Shown piece after piece: positions 1 through 7,871 of a stretch of DNA of 26,682 bases. Source of the DNA: CAZVEE01 sp964625525 (GTDB lineage: Bacteria; Pseudomonadota; Alphaproteobacteria; JAJFIK01); contig CAZVEE010000048.1 of assembly GCA_964625525.1 (NCBI GenBank), positions 1 to 26,682 on the forward strand, given 5' to 3'. Made by a program: the position numbers and the translations under genes. How positions within the stretch are numbered: position 1 is the stretch's first letter; every line of letters starts with the position of its first letter. A model generated the notes under the pieces. It ran no database searches, was not told the DNA's origin, and saw only the letters and a program-made list of their open reading frames with translations.

Positions 1-2080
1 TGTTTTCGTTCACCGAGGTCCGGTTCACGATCTTGGACACCTGAAGACCGGAATAATCGTAGTAGAAGCCAGTCAGGCTGGCCTGAAGACGGCCGTCGAA
101 AAGCTGGTTCTTGGTGCCGATTTCGATGGCGTTGATGAATTCCGGCTCGAAGAAGGCTTCCGTGTCCGGAAACAGCGTGGGATCGATCGGCGGGTTGATA
201 CCGCCTCCCTTATAGCCACGCGAGTAGGACGCATAGATCAGTGTGCTGTCGGTGAAGCTGAAGTCCGGCGACCACTCGGCCACGAAGCGGCCGGTGAATT
301 CGTCGAACTCAACCTCGTCCTCGCGGAAGGTCTGCACGCCATCGCGCGCCGGATCTTTGTCCACGCCCGCCAGAGTCGGGTTGCCATTTTGCGTGCCGAT
401 CACCACCGGCGCATCGAGCAGGGTCTGACGATCCCGGACGAACTTGTTGTCCACGGTGTAGCGCAAGCCGGCGGTCAGCTTAAAGTCATCGGTCACGTCG
501 TAATAGACTTCACCGAACACGGCGTAGGATTCGAGCTTGAACTCGTTCGTATCGGAATTGAAGAACGGCGTGGTCAGAGCAATGCCATCGACACCTGCCC
601 CCACAAGCGCGAAGTAATCAAGCGCGTTGGAGATCACGTAGTAGTCGCCGTCCGCCGTATATTCCAGATAATAAGCGGCCAGCAGGAAGTTCAGCGGGCC
701 GTCATAGCTCGACGTGACGCGCGCCTCGATGCTGAACTGATCGCCGTTCGCGGAGGATTGGTCATAGCCCTCCAGGAACGCCAGGTTATCTGCGATGTTT
801 CCGCCGATGATGCCCACATTATTTTCGTCCGCCGAGGAAATCGGGAACAGGCCATCCGCGTAGTAGGTCTGAAACACGGTTGGGAAAGCGAAGGCGAGTG
901 CATCGGGAACAACGGCCGGATCGTTCAGGAACTGGCTGTTGTAATCGTTCTGCGACAGGACAGATGTTTCCTGATAGGCGCCGACAACGATCAGCTCCAG
1001 ATCCTCGGTGAGGTCCTGCGTGACCTGAGCCATGACGAAGGTTTCGTCGGCCTCATAGATCGGATTGAAGTCGAGATTAACCTGGCGCAGATCGTTCGGG
1101 TTGTTGGCATTGGCCCCACCGCCCGGGCCGAAGAAATCAGTGATACCAAGGGGACCCAGGATGAGGTTGGAGCCCAGCAGGCCGGCGAGCGTGCCCTTCT
1201 GATTGGACGCTTCAAAGTCGAGCTTGCCGGGCAGACAGCCAAGCACACCGGACGGATCGCGATCACATTTCTGTTTGGTGATCCGGGCGCGGTTGCTGTC
1301 TTCCTCGAAGTACGACCCGATGATGTCGATGGTCGTCGATTCAAACGGCTGGAAGCGCACGGAGCCACGGATCGAATACTGATCGCGCCCGTCAATATTT
1401 TCGCCGTCGAAGATATTCTCGGTGTAGCCGTCGCGCTCATTATAGATGCCCGCGATCCGCACCCCGAGGACGTCCTCGATAATGGGCACGTTGACATGGC
1501 CCTGCACCGTCCGGTGATCGAAATTGCCGAGTTGGCCTTCGATGAAGGCGGAGAAGTCATCCAGGACCGGACGCGCGGTGATAACATTGATGGTGCCGCC
1601 GGTGGCGTTCCGGCCATAGAGCGTGCCCTGGGGACCACGCAGCACCTCGACCCGCTCAATATCGAAATACTCGGTTTCGAAAATCCGCGGCTGGTTCAGA
1701 TACACGTCGTTCACGTGCACGCCCACGCCACTGTCGGCAGACGTCGCCACAAGCGTGCTGCCGATGCCCCGGATCTGGAAGTTGGAACCGGTGAAGTTGC
1801 CTTTGGTGAAGGTCACGTTCGGCGTGTTGAACTGCAGGTCGGAGACGTTATCGATCTGCTTCAGGTCGAGCGCGGAGGCGTCAAACGCGGTCACGGCGAC
1901 GGGCACGTCCAGCAGCGATTCTTCCTGACGCTGGGCGGTGACCTGCATCACCTCAATGCCTTGACTGCGCTGTTCTTCGACCGCGTCGTCCTGCGTATCC
2001 TGCGCATAGGCGGGCGCCAGCGCCATAATCGTGCCGACCGCCGTCAATGCCGCGTACCGTGTGACCACACTGCGTGCCAT
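1..2080 (-). CDS. TonB-dependent outer-membrane receptor, 3' end outside the window
   Basis: The reading frame is open from the ATG at 2080 to the left edge (693 codons), so the C-terminal strands are missing. Residues 1-26 form a signal peptide ending APAYA, followed by an acidic stretch. A plug domain follows, with VPVAVTAFDA, then a GVHVNDVYL segment, then LRGPQGTLYGRNATGG, the standard TonB-receptor plug signature. The rest is beta-barrel-like: alternating aromatic segments such as FKLTAGLRYT, ASYSRGYKGGG and EIGTKNQLFDG. Such receptors import siderophores, vitamins or large hydrophobic or carbohydrate substrates through the outer membrane using TonB/ExbBD energy. The substrate cannot be deduced. 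The start is supported by GGAG a few bases upstream. The gene stands alone on its strand here, with a 485-bp gap before the next gene upstream. Family assignment is secure; specificity is not. Confidence 0.95.
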   Translation of the reverse strand, partial: MARSVVTRYAALTAVGTIMALAPAYAQDTQDDAVEEQRSQGIEVMQVTAQRQEESLLDVPVAVTAFDASALDLKQIDNVSDLQFNTPNVTFTKGNFTGSNFQIRGIGSTLVATSADSGVGVHVNDVYLNQPRIFETEYFDIERVEVLRGPQGTLYGRNATGGTINVITARPVLDDFSAFIEGQLGNFDHRTVQGHVNVPIIEDVLGVRIAGIYNERDGYTENIFDGENIDGRDQYSIRGSVRFQPFESTTIDIIGSYFEEDSNRARITKQKCDRDPSGVLGCLPGKLDFEASNQKGTLAGLLGSNLILGPLGITDFFGPGGGANANNPNDLRQVNLDFNPIYEADETFVMAQVTQDLTEDLELIVVGAYQETSVLSQNDYNSQFLNDPAVVPDALAFAFPTVFQTYYADGLFPISSADENNVGIIGGNIADNLAFLEGYDQSSANGDQFSIEARVTSSYDGPLNFLLAAYYLEYTADGDYYVISNALDYFALVGAGVDGIALTTPFFNSDTNEFKLESYAVFGEVYYDVTDDFKLTAGLRYTVDNKFVRDRQTLLDAPVVIGTQNGNPTLAGVDKDPARDGVQTFREDEVEFDEFTGRFVAEWSPDFSFTDSTLIYASYSRGYKGGGINPPIDPTLFPDTEAFFEPEFINAIEIGTKNQLFDGRLQASLTGFYYDYSGLQVSKIVNRTSVNEN

Positions 2081-2430
2081 ATCTCCGAACTCCCCTGACT
2101 TCCTGTGAGGCTTTAGCTTTACCTCGACAGTATCGCCGCCCAATTTATCGGTTAAGACAAATCAAGTACTGCGCTGCAGCATTAGGGCGGATTCATGGTG
2201 AAGCGTTGCACGCATCCCACAAAAATCCGTGAAAATTGGAATTGAGAGACGCCTTTTGCTTCCTGATTTCCTGTCAGATCAGATTTTGACATTTTGTCAT
2301 CAGTGATAATCTGTCGTCTCTCGTGAAGCATTATTTTGCAGACGCGCATACCGCCTAAAGCTGACGCAGCGTAACCTCAATGAAGGCCGCCTTAACTTCT
2401 CCGACGGCAAGCAACAAGTGAGGAAAACGC
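2081..2430. other. Non-coding upstream region of the TonB receptor gene
   Basis: This stretch of about 350 bases is more AT-rich than its surroundings and contains no credible gene. It holds the promoter of the receptor gene, but I could not fix a convincing -35/-10 pair. A small perfect dyad, TGACA-ttt-TGTCA, lies at 2287-2299, surrounded by further short inverted matches, and could be a regulator site. A leader of more than 200 bases between that dyad and the receptor start is possible. Confidence 0.4.
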
Positions 2431-2461
2431 AAAAGCCGCCGACCTGAAACAGGCCGACGGC
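2431..2461 (-). terminator. Rho-independent terminator of the DUF3011-like lipoprotein gene
   Basis: Read on the minus strand, a 12-bp stem (2461-2450 paired with 2446-2435, two G-U pairs in RNA) with a 3-base loop is followed directly by TTTT, GCG and another TTTT. It lies about 105 bases after the stop codon of the lipoprotein gene at 2566 and before the TonB receptor promoter region. It therefore separates the two transcription units. Confidence 0.75.
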
Positions 2462-2464
2462 TCG

Positions 2465-2536
2465 TTCATAAACGCTTGTCAGTGCCTCAACGCTCGTCGG
2501 GGCCTCAACGCTCGTCGGGGCCCCAACGCTCCTCGG
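2465..2536. repeat. 18-bp tandem repeat, three clear copies and one degenerate
   Basis: Copies begin at 2483, 2501 and 2519 with the unit TGCCTCAACGCTCGTCGG or close variants. A more diverged copy lies at 2465-2482 and a partial one follows at 2537. The array sits in the 3' untranslated region of the lipoprotein gene, between its stop codon and its terminator. No function can be assigned. Confidence 0.7.
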
Positions 2537-2565
2537 TGCCCTGACATCGGCTGGCGGGCCGGTAA

Positions 2566-3572
2566 TCAGACCGGATCAGTGTACTCGAAATGCACCACCC
2601 GCCCCTGCGTCGCCAGGCACTTCACATAGAACACACCGCGCAGCTCACCGCGGCCGCTGCGCCGGGCGTCGCGGGCGAAATCCTCGTCATAGGTGGCGCG
2701 CACATAGGCCCACACTTCGTAGGTCTCCGGGTCTCGCTCGCGCACACGCACGACCCGGTCAACAAAGGCCTGCCGGGCTCCGAAGCTGCGCACTTTGCGA
2801 TCTGCATAGCCGTTGCACAGTTGCACGGCCTCGTCCTTGGCCGCCGAGCCATAGCGGAAGCTGGGCGCGCGCGCCGCGGCGCGACCGAAGCCCGCGCCGG
2901 TTTGCGCTTGAGGCTGCTGGGGTTGAGGCGGTTGAGCTTGGGCTTGAGGGGTGCGCACGCGAAAGTCCTGGGGCGGTGCCGGGCGCTGGNNNNNNNNNNN
3001 NNNNNNNNNNNNNNNNNNNNNNNNNNNNNNNNNNNNNNNNNNNNNNNNNNNNNNNNNNNNNNNNNNNNNNNNNNNNNNNNNNNNNNNNNCTGTTGCTGTT
3101 GTTGTTGTGCCAAGCTCTGAGGCTGCGCTGGCGTTTGCGGACGAAAGGCAGAAGGCCCGGCCTGCGGCAGGGGCGCAGTATTGGGCGCCTGAAACTGGGC
3201 ACTGCCGAGTTGGAAATCAGCCGCGCAGCCCTGATCCACCCAGATGCCACGGCTGTCAAAACCCCAGCTCCGATTCAAATCGCACGGGGCCTGCGCCAAT
3301 TGGCGCGCCAGGCGCACACCGCCACTGGTGTCACCCGGACAGAAATTGTACCCGCCATTGATGGACTCACAACGCAGGCCGCCGGGAATGCCGCCCGCCC
3401 CCTGCTGCGGCGCTTGGATAAAGCCTTGCGGAGAGTAGCCCTGATACGGCACCCCGCGCTGGCGCTCATCGCCACCGCCGAACAGCCCACAGCCAGACAC
3501 CGCCAGCGCCAGCACGGCCACCACGAGCCCGTGCCGGGCGCGCGAACAAGAGGACAGGACACTCTGGATCAT
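2566..3572 (-). CDS. Lipoprotein with DUF3011-like domain and Gln/Pro-rich linker, interrupted by an assembly gap
   Basis: The start at 3572 (MIQSVLSS) opens a lipoprotein signal peptide with lipobox AVSGC, Cys28 being the likely lipidated residue. Residues about 65-125 match the DUF3011 pattern: CESINGGYNFC, GGVRLARQL, then SWGFDSRGIWVDQGC. A Gln/Pro/Ala-rich linker follows and runs into the 100-N gap. After the gap the reading continues in a different nominal frame (QRPAPPQDFRVRTPQ) to a basic and acidic domain of about 100 residues ending FEYTDPV and a TGA at 2566. The frame change is explained by a gap of unknown true length, not necessarily by mutation. The C-terminal domain is unrecognised. 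The protein is probably outer-membrane or periplasmic; its role is unknown. The gene is monocistronic with its own terminator. Confidence 0.8.
2990..3089. other. Assembly gap (100 N)
   Basis: Exactly 100 N, the usual placeholder for a gap of unknown size. The left flank on the coding strand is a CAA/CAG glutamine run (six Gln codons visible) and the other flank is Pro/Gln-rich, so a low-complexity repeat probably broke the assembly. Confidence 0.95.
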
Positions 3573-3755
3573 CACACCGACCTCATTTCCCACAGATACG
3601 CAAGGGATCTTGCGGGGGGAGACTAGGCATTCCCGCCCCCGCCCGCAACTGAGGCGGATCGGCCCGGAAGCAGTGCCCCCAAGGGGCTGGTTCATTTCCG
3701 CACAGAGCGGCGCTATGGTGCATCCCCTCAAGGCGCGAGTAAGAGGACCCAAGCC

Positions 3756-5057
3756 ATGCGCGTAACTTATGGCCTTACGCACCGTGCCGGTGCTGGTGAC
3801 GCCTGTCCGAACGGTCAGGCGCGGGGAGAGATGGTCGGCCGGCTGGCGGCCCTTTTCCTCATGCTGACGCTGGGCGTCGGCGCCGCCGCGCCGGCGCTGG
3901 CCCAGTCCGACCTTCTGGAAATCGAGCGCCAGCAGATCGGCCCGTCCGACCTGCGCGCTGAAACCCAAACACCTGCCGAAGGGCCCCCCGCCGCCCCGTC
4001 CGATGCGGGCGATGACGTGGAATACACCGAGCCCGGCAATCGGGCCGAAGACGTCAAACCCGTGCCCATCCTGCACCCGACGGCTCGCGCCGCCCGTGCC
4101 GCGCAAGCGCAGCAAGGCCCCGCCACCGCGCAGGCCGCGCCGCTCCAGGGGCCGGTCCCGGCCCAAGCCGCCGCCACGGCCGCCGCATCGACACCCGAGG
4201 CAGCGACCACGCCAGTTCAAACCGCTCGCGCAGCAGCCCCACCCGCCCGCTCTAATGCCCCCACGCGCACCAGCAGTGCCCGCAATGGGCCCTCAAGTCC
4301 CACACTCGCCGCCATCCTCAATCGCGGCACCTTGCGGGTGGGCACGTCCCTGTTCGCGCCCTATGCCATGCGCGATGCGCTCGGAGATCTGATCGGGCAT
4401 GAAGTGGACGTGGCGTTGGCGCTGGCCCAAACGCTGGACGTGGAGCTGGAAATGATCCCGGTGGAGCCGGACGCCCTGATCGAAGATCTCAAGTCCGGAC
4501 GCTTCGACATCGCCATCGCCGCCTTGGCGATCACACCGGAACGGGCGCTGGAAGTTCATTTCACCACACCCTACGGCACCTCCGGCGTGCAATTGGTCGC
4601 GACCGAGGATATCGCCGACGACAATGACCGGCGCAGCGACTTCAATGACGAGGACATGGTCATCGGCGTCGCCATCGGCAGCATCGCGGAGCAAATGAGC
4701 GCCAAGCATTTCCCGCAGGCGCAGATTGTGCGCTATCCCGATCCTCAGCAGGCCCAGTCGGCGCTGCTGAACGGTGATGTGGACGTCATCGCCGCCGCGT
4801 CGCCCTTCCCAGAAGTGCTGGTGGCCCAAGCCCCCGACCGCTTTGCTCTGCCCCTGAAAGATCCGCTGCATCAGGTGGCCGAAGGCATGGCCATCCGCCA
4901 GGGGGATCCGGAATTCCTGGCGTTCCTGAATGCCTGGATCACCGCGCACACCATGGATGAGTTCCTGCCGCGCACCCGCGCTTACTGGCTCGACAGCACC
5001 GACTGGCTGTCGCGCCTGACCCAGATGCCGCGCATCGAACGCGGCGGCGGCCGCTGA
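3756..5057 (+). CDS. Periplasmic solute-binding-like protein (SBP family 3) with long Ala/Pro linker
   Basis: The C-terminal part, residues about 185-415, is a family-3 solute-binding fold: GTLRVGTSLFAPYAM, GHEVDVALALAQ, LKSGRFDIAIAALAITPER and FTTPYGTSGVQLV are all recognisable. These domains bind amino acids or small polar ligands, and relatives serve as sensor or transglycosylase-associated modules. A signal peptide (LAALFLMLTLG to APALA) is visible. Residues about 60-183 are an Ala/Pro/Gln-rich linker, which transporter-dedicated binding proteins rarely have. No permease or ATPase is adjacent, so a role other than ABC transport is possible. Two starts compete: 3756 has AGAGGA with 8-base spacing but gives a 25-residue extension before the signal peptide; 3831 begins right at the signal peptide but has GGGGAG only 2 bases away. 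I list the former. Confidence 0.85.
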   Translation: MRVTYGLTHRAGAGDACPNGQARGEMVGRLAALFLMLTLGVGAAAPALAQSDLLEIERQQIGPSDLRAETQTPAEGPPAAPSDAGDDVEYTEPGNRAEDVKPVPILHPTARAARAAQAQQGPATAQAAPLQGPVPAQAAATAAASTPEAATTPVQTARAAAPPARSNAPTRTSSARNGPSSPTLAAILNRGTLRVGTSLFAPYAMRDALGDLIGHEVDVALALAQTLDVELEMIPVEPDALIEDLKSGRFDIAIAALAITPERALEVHFTTPYGTSGVQLVATEDIADDNDRRSDFNDEDMVIGVAIGSIAEQMSAKHFPQAQIVRYPDPQQAQSALLNGDVDVIAAASPFPEVLVAQAPDRFALPLKDPLHQVAEGMAIRQGDPEFLAFLNAWITAHTMDEFLPRTRAYWLDSTDWLSRLTQMPRIERGGGR

Positions 5058-5069
5058 TCCGTCTACGGA

Positions 5070-5087
5070 GCGCCAAGCTTATGGCGC
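5070..5087. terminator. Short hairpin between two convergent genes, possible weak bidirectional terminator
   Basis: GCGCCA and TGGCGC flank a 6-base loop in the 31-bp space between the stop codons of the solute-binding-like gene and the amidohydrolase gene. There is no T run on either side, so termination activity is uncertain. Confidence 0.3.
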
Positions 5088-5088
5088 G

Positions 5089-5910
5089 TTAGGCGGTGCC
5101 GAGATTAAAGACCCGGCGCGCGGTGCCCGCGACAAAGGCGTCCTGGACCTCCGGCTCCAACCGGAGGTCCGCCAAACGCTCAAGGCACTGGGCGGGCGAG
5201 AGCATCGGCCAGTTGGTGCCGAACATGACCCGCCCGCGCCCCACGCCCTTCATGTAGTCCACGAAGGCCGGCGGCAGTCTGTGCAGTACATAAGCCGAGG
5301 TGTCGACGTAGAAGGTGGGAAACTTGACGGTGAGCGAGATCAGCTCATCAATCCAGGGAAAGCCCACATGGCCGCCGACCACCTGAAGCTCGGGAAAGTC
5401 CAGCAGCACGTCCTCCAGATAGGGAATGAGACGGCCGGTCTCTGAACGCTTCAGCGGCCCGGTATGGCCGATCTGTGTACAGAACGGCACGCCGGCATCG
5501 ACACACGCCGCATAGATGGGGTAGTAGCGCCGATCATTGGGCGGCAGGTCCCAGAGCCACGGCACGATCCGCACGCCGACGAAACGCTGCCCATCCACCC
5601 GGCGGCGGATCTCGCGCACGGCTTCCATGGGATCATTGAGATCGACCGTGGCGAGCCCCCGGAACCGATCCGGCGCGACGGCGATCTGGTTTTCCACCTC
5701 ATCATTGCTGATGAGAGAGCCCTCCGGCCCATGCCAGGCGGAGATGAGCGCGATATCCACGCAGCCCGCATTCATGGCCTCCAGCGTCGCTTCCGGCGTG
5801 GTGTCCATGGCTGCTTCGTCCTGGCCGGTCCAGCGGCGCAAAGTGGCGAGCCAGGGAGCAGCCGCCATGCGCGGCGTGGTGACCTGAGCCCAGACGTCGA
5901 TCACTCCCAT
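5089..5910 (-). CDS. Amidohydrolase-2 family protein lacking the canonical metal ligands
   Basis: A 273-residue TIM-barrel protein of the amidohydrolase-2 / ACMSD-like family. Recognisable segments are NQIAVAPDRFRGLATVD, GVRIVPW, CTQIGHTGP (His149), VVGGHVGFPW (His181) and VMFGTNWP near residue 230. Family members usually open with an HxH metal motif and end with FGSD or FGTD. Here the N-terminus reads VIDVWAQ, with no HxH, and the aspartate is Asn233. Either the enzyme uses a reduced metal site or it has a different chemistry; decarboxylation or hydrolysis of a cyclic acid is the family expectation. The start at 5910 has AGGAGG with 6-base spacing. It is divergent from a MarR gene with a palindromic operator between them, so control by that regulator is likely. 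Confidence 0.85.
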   Translation of the reverse strand: MGVIDVWAQVTTPRMAAAPWLATLRRWTGQDEAAMDTTPEATLEAMNAGCVDIALISAWHGPEGSLISNDEVENQIAVAPDRFRGLATVDLNDPMEAVREIRRRVDGQRFVGVRIVPWLWDLPPNDRRYYPIYAACVDAGVPFCTQIGHTGPLKRSETGRLIPYLEDVLLDFPELQVVGGHVGFPWIDELISLTVKFPTFYVDTSAYVLHRLPPAFVDYMKGVGRGRVMFGTNWPMLSPAQCLERLADLRLEPEVQDAFVAGTARRVFNLGTA

Positions 5911-5929
5911 GAGAGGCCTCCTGCAAAAT

Positions 5930-5947
5930 TACTTAAGTAGTTAAGTA
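5930..5947. promoter_or_regulatory. Probable MarR operator
   Basis: A perfect dyad, TACTTAA-gtag-TTAAGTA, lies in the 70-bp space between the divergent amidohydrolase and MarR genes. It is 20 bp from the amidohydrolase start and 34 bp from the MarR start. Its size, AT content and position fit MarR-family operators, so one site could repress both genes. Confidence 0.7.
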
Positions 5948-5980
5948 TTAGCCCCGTTCCCCACGCGGCGCAACCGGCCT

Positions 5981-6427
5981 ATGCTCCGTGCCATGAGTGC
6001 GTCCACCCATCGGCTGTATTTCCTGCTGCAACGGGCCGCGCACCGGCTCAAAACCGAGGCGGATGCACGACTGATGGCGGCGTCTGGCCTGTCCACGGCG
6101 CAGGCCGCCGTGCTGGTGCTGGTCTGCGAGGATGAGCCGGTAACCCAGAAGGCGTTGGCGGAGCGCTTGCAGCAGACGGAAGCGGCCATGACGGCCATGG
6201 TGCATCGGCTGGTGAAGCTCGGCTTTTTGCACCGGGAACGGGCGGACACGGACCGCCGGTCCTGGCAAGTCCGCGCAACACCGGCCGGCCGCGCGGCGCT
6301 GGAGCGCACACGGGCGCCCTTCGGAACCATCAACGCCGCCCTTGATGCCCAATTGTCACCGCAAGAAAGCGCCGCGCTCGCCGCCATGGCGCACCGCATT
6401 CTGACCGCGTTCGAGGATGATCAGTAG
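5981..6427 (+). CDS. MarR family transcriptional regulator
   Basis: 148 residues, the normal MarR length. The winged helix is clear: TQKALAERLQQTEAAMTAMV is the helix-turn-helix, followed by LVKLGFLHRERADTDRRSWQ, the wing with its DxRS-type core. Terminal helices provide the dimer interface. These regulators generally respond to small aromatic or acyl ligands. The dyad at 5930-5947 is its likely target, so it should repress itself and the divergent amidohydrolase gene. Two in-frame ATGs (5981 and 5993) exist and neither has a good ribosome site; the transcript may be nearly leaderless. The 3' end overlaps convergent ccmE by 7 bp. Confidence 0.92.
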   Translation: MLRAMSASTHRLYFLLQRAAHRLKTEADARLMAASGLSTAQAAVLVLVCEDEPVTQKALAERLQQTEAAMTAMVHRLVKLGFLHRERADTDRRSWQVRATPAGRAALERTRAPFGTINAALDAQLSPQESAALAAMAHRILTAFEDDQ

Positions 6428-6909
6428 TCTGAGGCTGGCGGCGTTTCGCCCGTCGCCGCCTCGCCGCCCTTCCAGGTGCCTTGGCGCTTGAGCGCGTCGG
6501 CCACTTCTGGGGGCATATAGGTCTCGTCATGTTTGGCGAGCACACGGCTGGCATCGAATGTGCCATCGGCGGCAAGCAGCCCTTCTGCCACAATGCCCTG
6601 CCCCTCACGAAACAGGTCCGGCAGGATGCCCACATAGCGCACCACCAACTCCGCCGGGCCGTCGGTGAGGGCGAAGGCCACATGCTCATCGGCGCCGTAC
6701 TGCACGCTGCCCTCCACCACCAGACCGCCAACACGGATCGCCCGCTCCGGGCGCTCCTGCAGAACCGCCAAGTCACTGGGGCTGTAGAAATAGGTGATCT
6801 GGCTTTGCAGCGCGGTGAGCACCAGCGCCACGGCCGCGGCCAGCACCACGGCCCCGACGCCGATCAACGCGAGGCGTTTGCGCTTGCGGCCTTGTCCCGG
6901 ACGGCTCAT
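6421..6909 (-). CDS. ccmE: Cytochrome c maturation heme chaperone CcmE
   Basis: 162 residues: a basic N-terminus, one membrane anchor (about residues 12-34), then the periplasmic OB-fold domain with ITYFYSPSDL, RVGGLVVEGSV and LVVRYVGILPDLFREGQG. The heme-binding motif HxxxY is present as His127 in LAKHDETYMPP with Tyr131. CcmE binds heme covalently in the periplasm after CcmABCD action and passes it to CcmF/H for attachment to apocytochrome c. Its ATG overlaps the ccmD stop in an ATGA, so the two are translationally coupled. It is the last gene of the operon. Confidence 0.97.
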   Translation of the reverse strand: MSRPGQGRKRKRLALIGVGAVVLAAAVALVLTALQSQITYFYSPSDLAVLQERPERAIRVGGLVVEGSVQYGADEHVAFALTDGPAELVVRYVGILPDLFREGQGIVAEGLLAADGTFDASRVLAKHDETYMPPEVADALKRQGTWKGGEAATGETPPASDY

Positions 6910-7079
6910 GGGCGCGGGCCTCCTTTAGACGCTTTGCGGTCCCGGTCCGCGCGGTGCAAGGCGCGCCGGGCCCGGGCATGGGCGCGCAGGCTCGCGGCCA
7001 CCAGCCCGCCGACCGCCAGAACGGTCACGGCATAGGCCGGAACCACAAAGGCCCAATGGCCAGGCAGCCAATCCTCCAT
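6906..7079 (-). CDS. ccmD: Heme exporter protein CcmD
   Basis: A 57-residue protein. It begins MEDWLPGHWAFVVPAYAVTV, has one membrane helix (about residues 10-30) and ends in a highly basic cytoplasmic tail rich in Arg and Ala. This is the typical CcmD layout. CcmD holds CcmE to the CcmABC complex and helps release holo-CcmE. Its ATG shares one base with the ccmC stop (TGATG) and its TGA overlaps the ccmE start (ATGA), so position and coupling confirm the assignment. Confidence 0.93.
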   Translation of the reverse strand: MEDWLPGHWAFVVPAYAVTVLAVGGLVAASLRAHARARRALHRADRDRKASKGGPRP

Positions 7080-7852
7080 CACGCGCCCTCCTCGATGATC
7101 GCCCGGGCCGGCGCGGGCGCCTCCCGGCTCAGCCGCGCGACCCGGCGCTCATAGAGTTCCGTTTTCATGCGCAGGCCATGGAGCGCCAACGTTAACGCCA
7201 TAAAGCCCAGCGCCATGGTCAGAAGCGGCCACAGCATGGCCGGATCAATGGCAGGCGTGTCGAAGCGCGTGATGCTGGCGGGCTGGTGCAGCGAATTCCA
7301 CCAGTCCACGGAGAATTTGATGATGGGCACATTGATCACACCGACCATGGCCACGATCCCCGCCACTCGGCCCGCGCGGGTCAGATCATCAAAGGCATGC
7401 CAGACGGCGATATAGCCCAGATAAAGAAAAAACAGGATCAGCATGGAGGTCAGGCGCGCGTCCCACACCCAATAGGTGCCCCAGGTGGGCTTGCCCCACA
7501 GCGCGCCAGTGACGAGACAGACAAAGGCGAAGACCGCACCGATGGGCGCCAGAGCCTTGGCGGCCACATCCGCAAGCGGATGGCGGAAGATGAAGCTCAT
7601 CAGGCTCGCCGCCGCCATGGCCGTATAGCAGAAGAGCGCCATCCAGGCCGCCGGCACATGCACATACATGATCCGCACTGACTGGCCCTGCTGATAATCC
7701 TGCGGCGAGGTGACAAGACCCCAATAGAGCCCAAGCGTGATGCACACAATCGCCACCACCCACGCCACCGGGATCACCGCATTGGCAATGCGCAGGAAGA
7801 CCTGCGGATTGGCGTAAACATGGATGGAGGAGCTGCCCGCCGCCGTCGCCAT
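7079..7852 (-). CDS. ccmC: Heme exporter protein CcmC
   Basis: 257 residues with six predicted membrane helices. The tryptophan-rich heme-handling motif is present at residues 119-131 (WGKPTWGTYWVWD). The two external heme-ligand histidines are His65 in MYVHVPAAW and His189 in SLHQPAS. CcmC presents heme to CcmE at the periplasmic face of the inner membrane. It lies 19 bp after ccmB and overlaps ccmD by one base. The first 15 residues or so precede the conserved region, and the start at 7852 has only a modest ribosome site (GAGGG). Confidence 0.97.
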   Translation of the reverse strand: MATAAGSSSIHVYANPQVFLRIANAVIPVAWVVAIVCITLGLYWGLVTSPQDYQQGQSVRIMYVHVPAAWMALFCYTAMAAASLMSFIFRHPLADVAAKALAPIGAVFAFVCLVTGALWGKPTWGTYWVWDARLTSMLILFFLYLGYIAVWHAFDDLTRAGRVAGIVAMVGVINVPIIKFSVDWWNSLHQPASITRFDTPAIDPAMLWPLLTMALGFMALTLALHGLRMKTELYERRVARLSREAPAPARAIIEEGA

Positions 7853-7871
7853 TCGCTTGCCCTCTCCCCCT

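Noticed and set aside
389..2098. Long plus-strand open frame of 569 codons
   Set aside because: It is antisense to the TonB receptor, whose translation has clear family motifs; the plus-strand product has none.
3573..4220. Minus-strand extension upstream of the lipoprotein start
   Set aside because: The lipoprotein signal peptide begins at 3572; the upstream part is antisense to the solute-binding-like gene.
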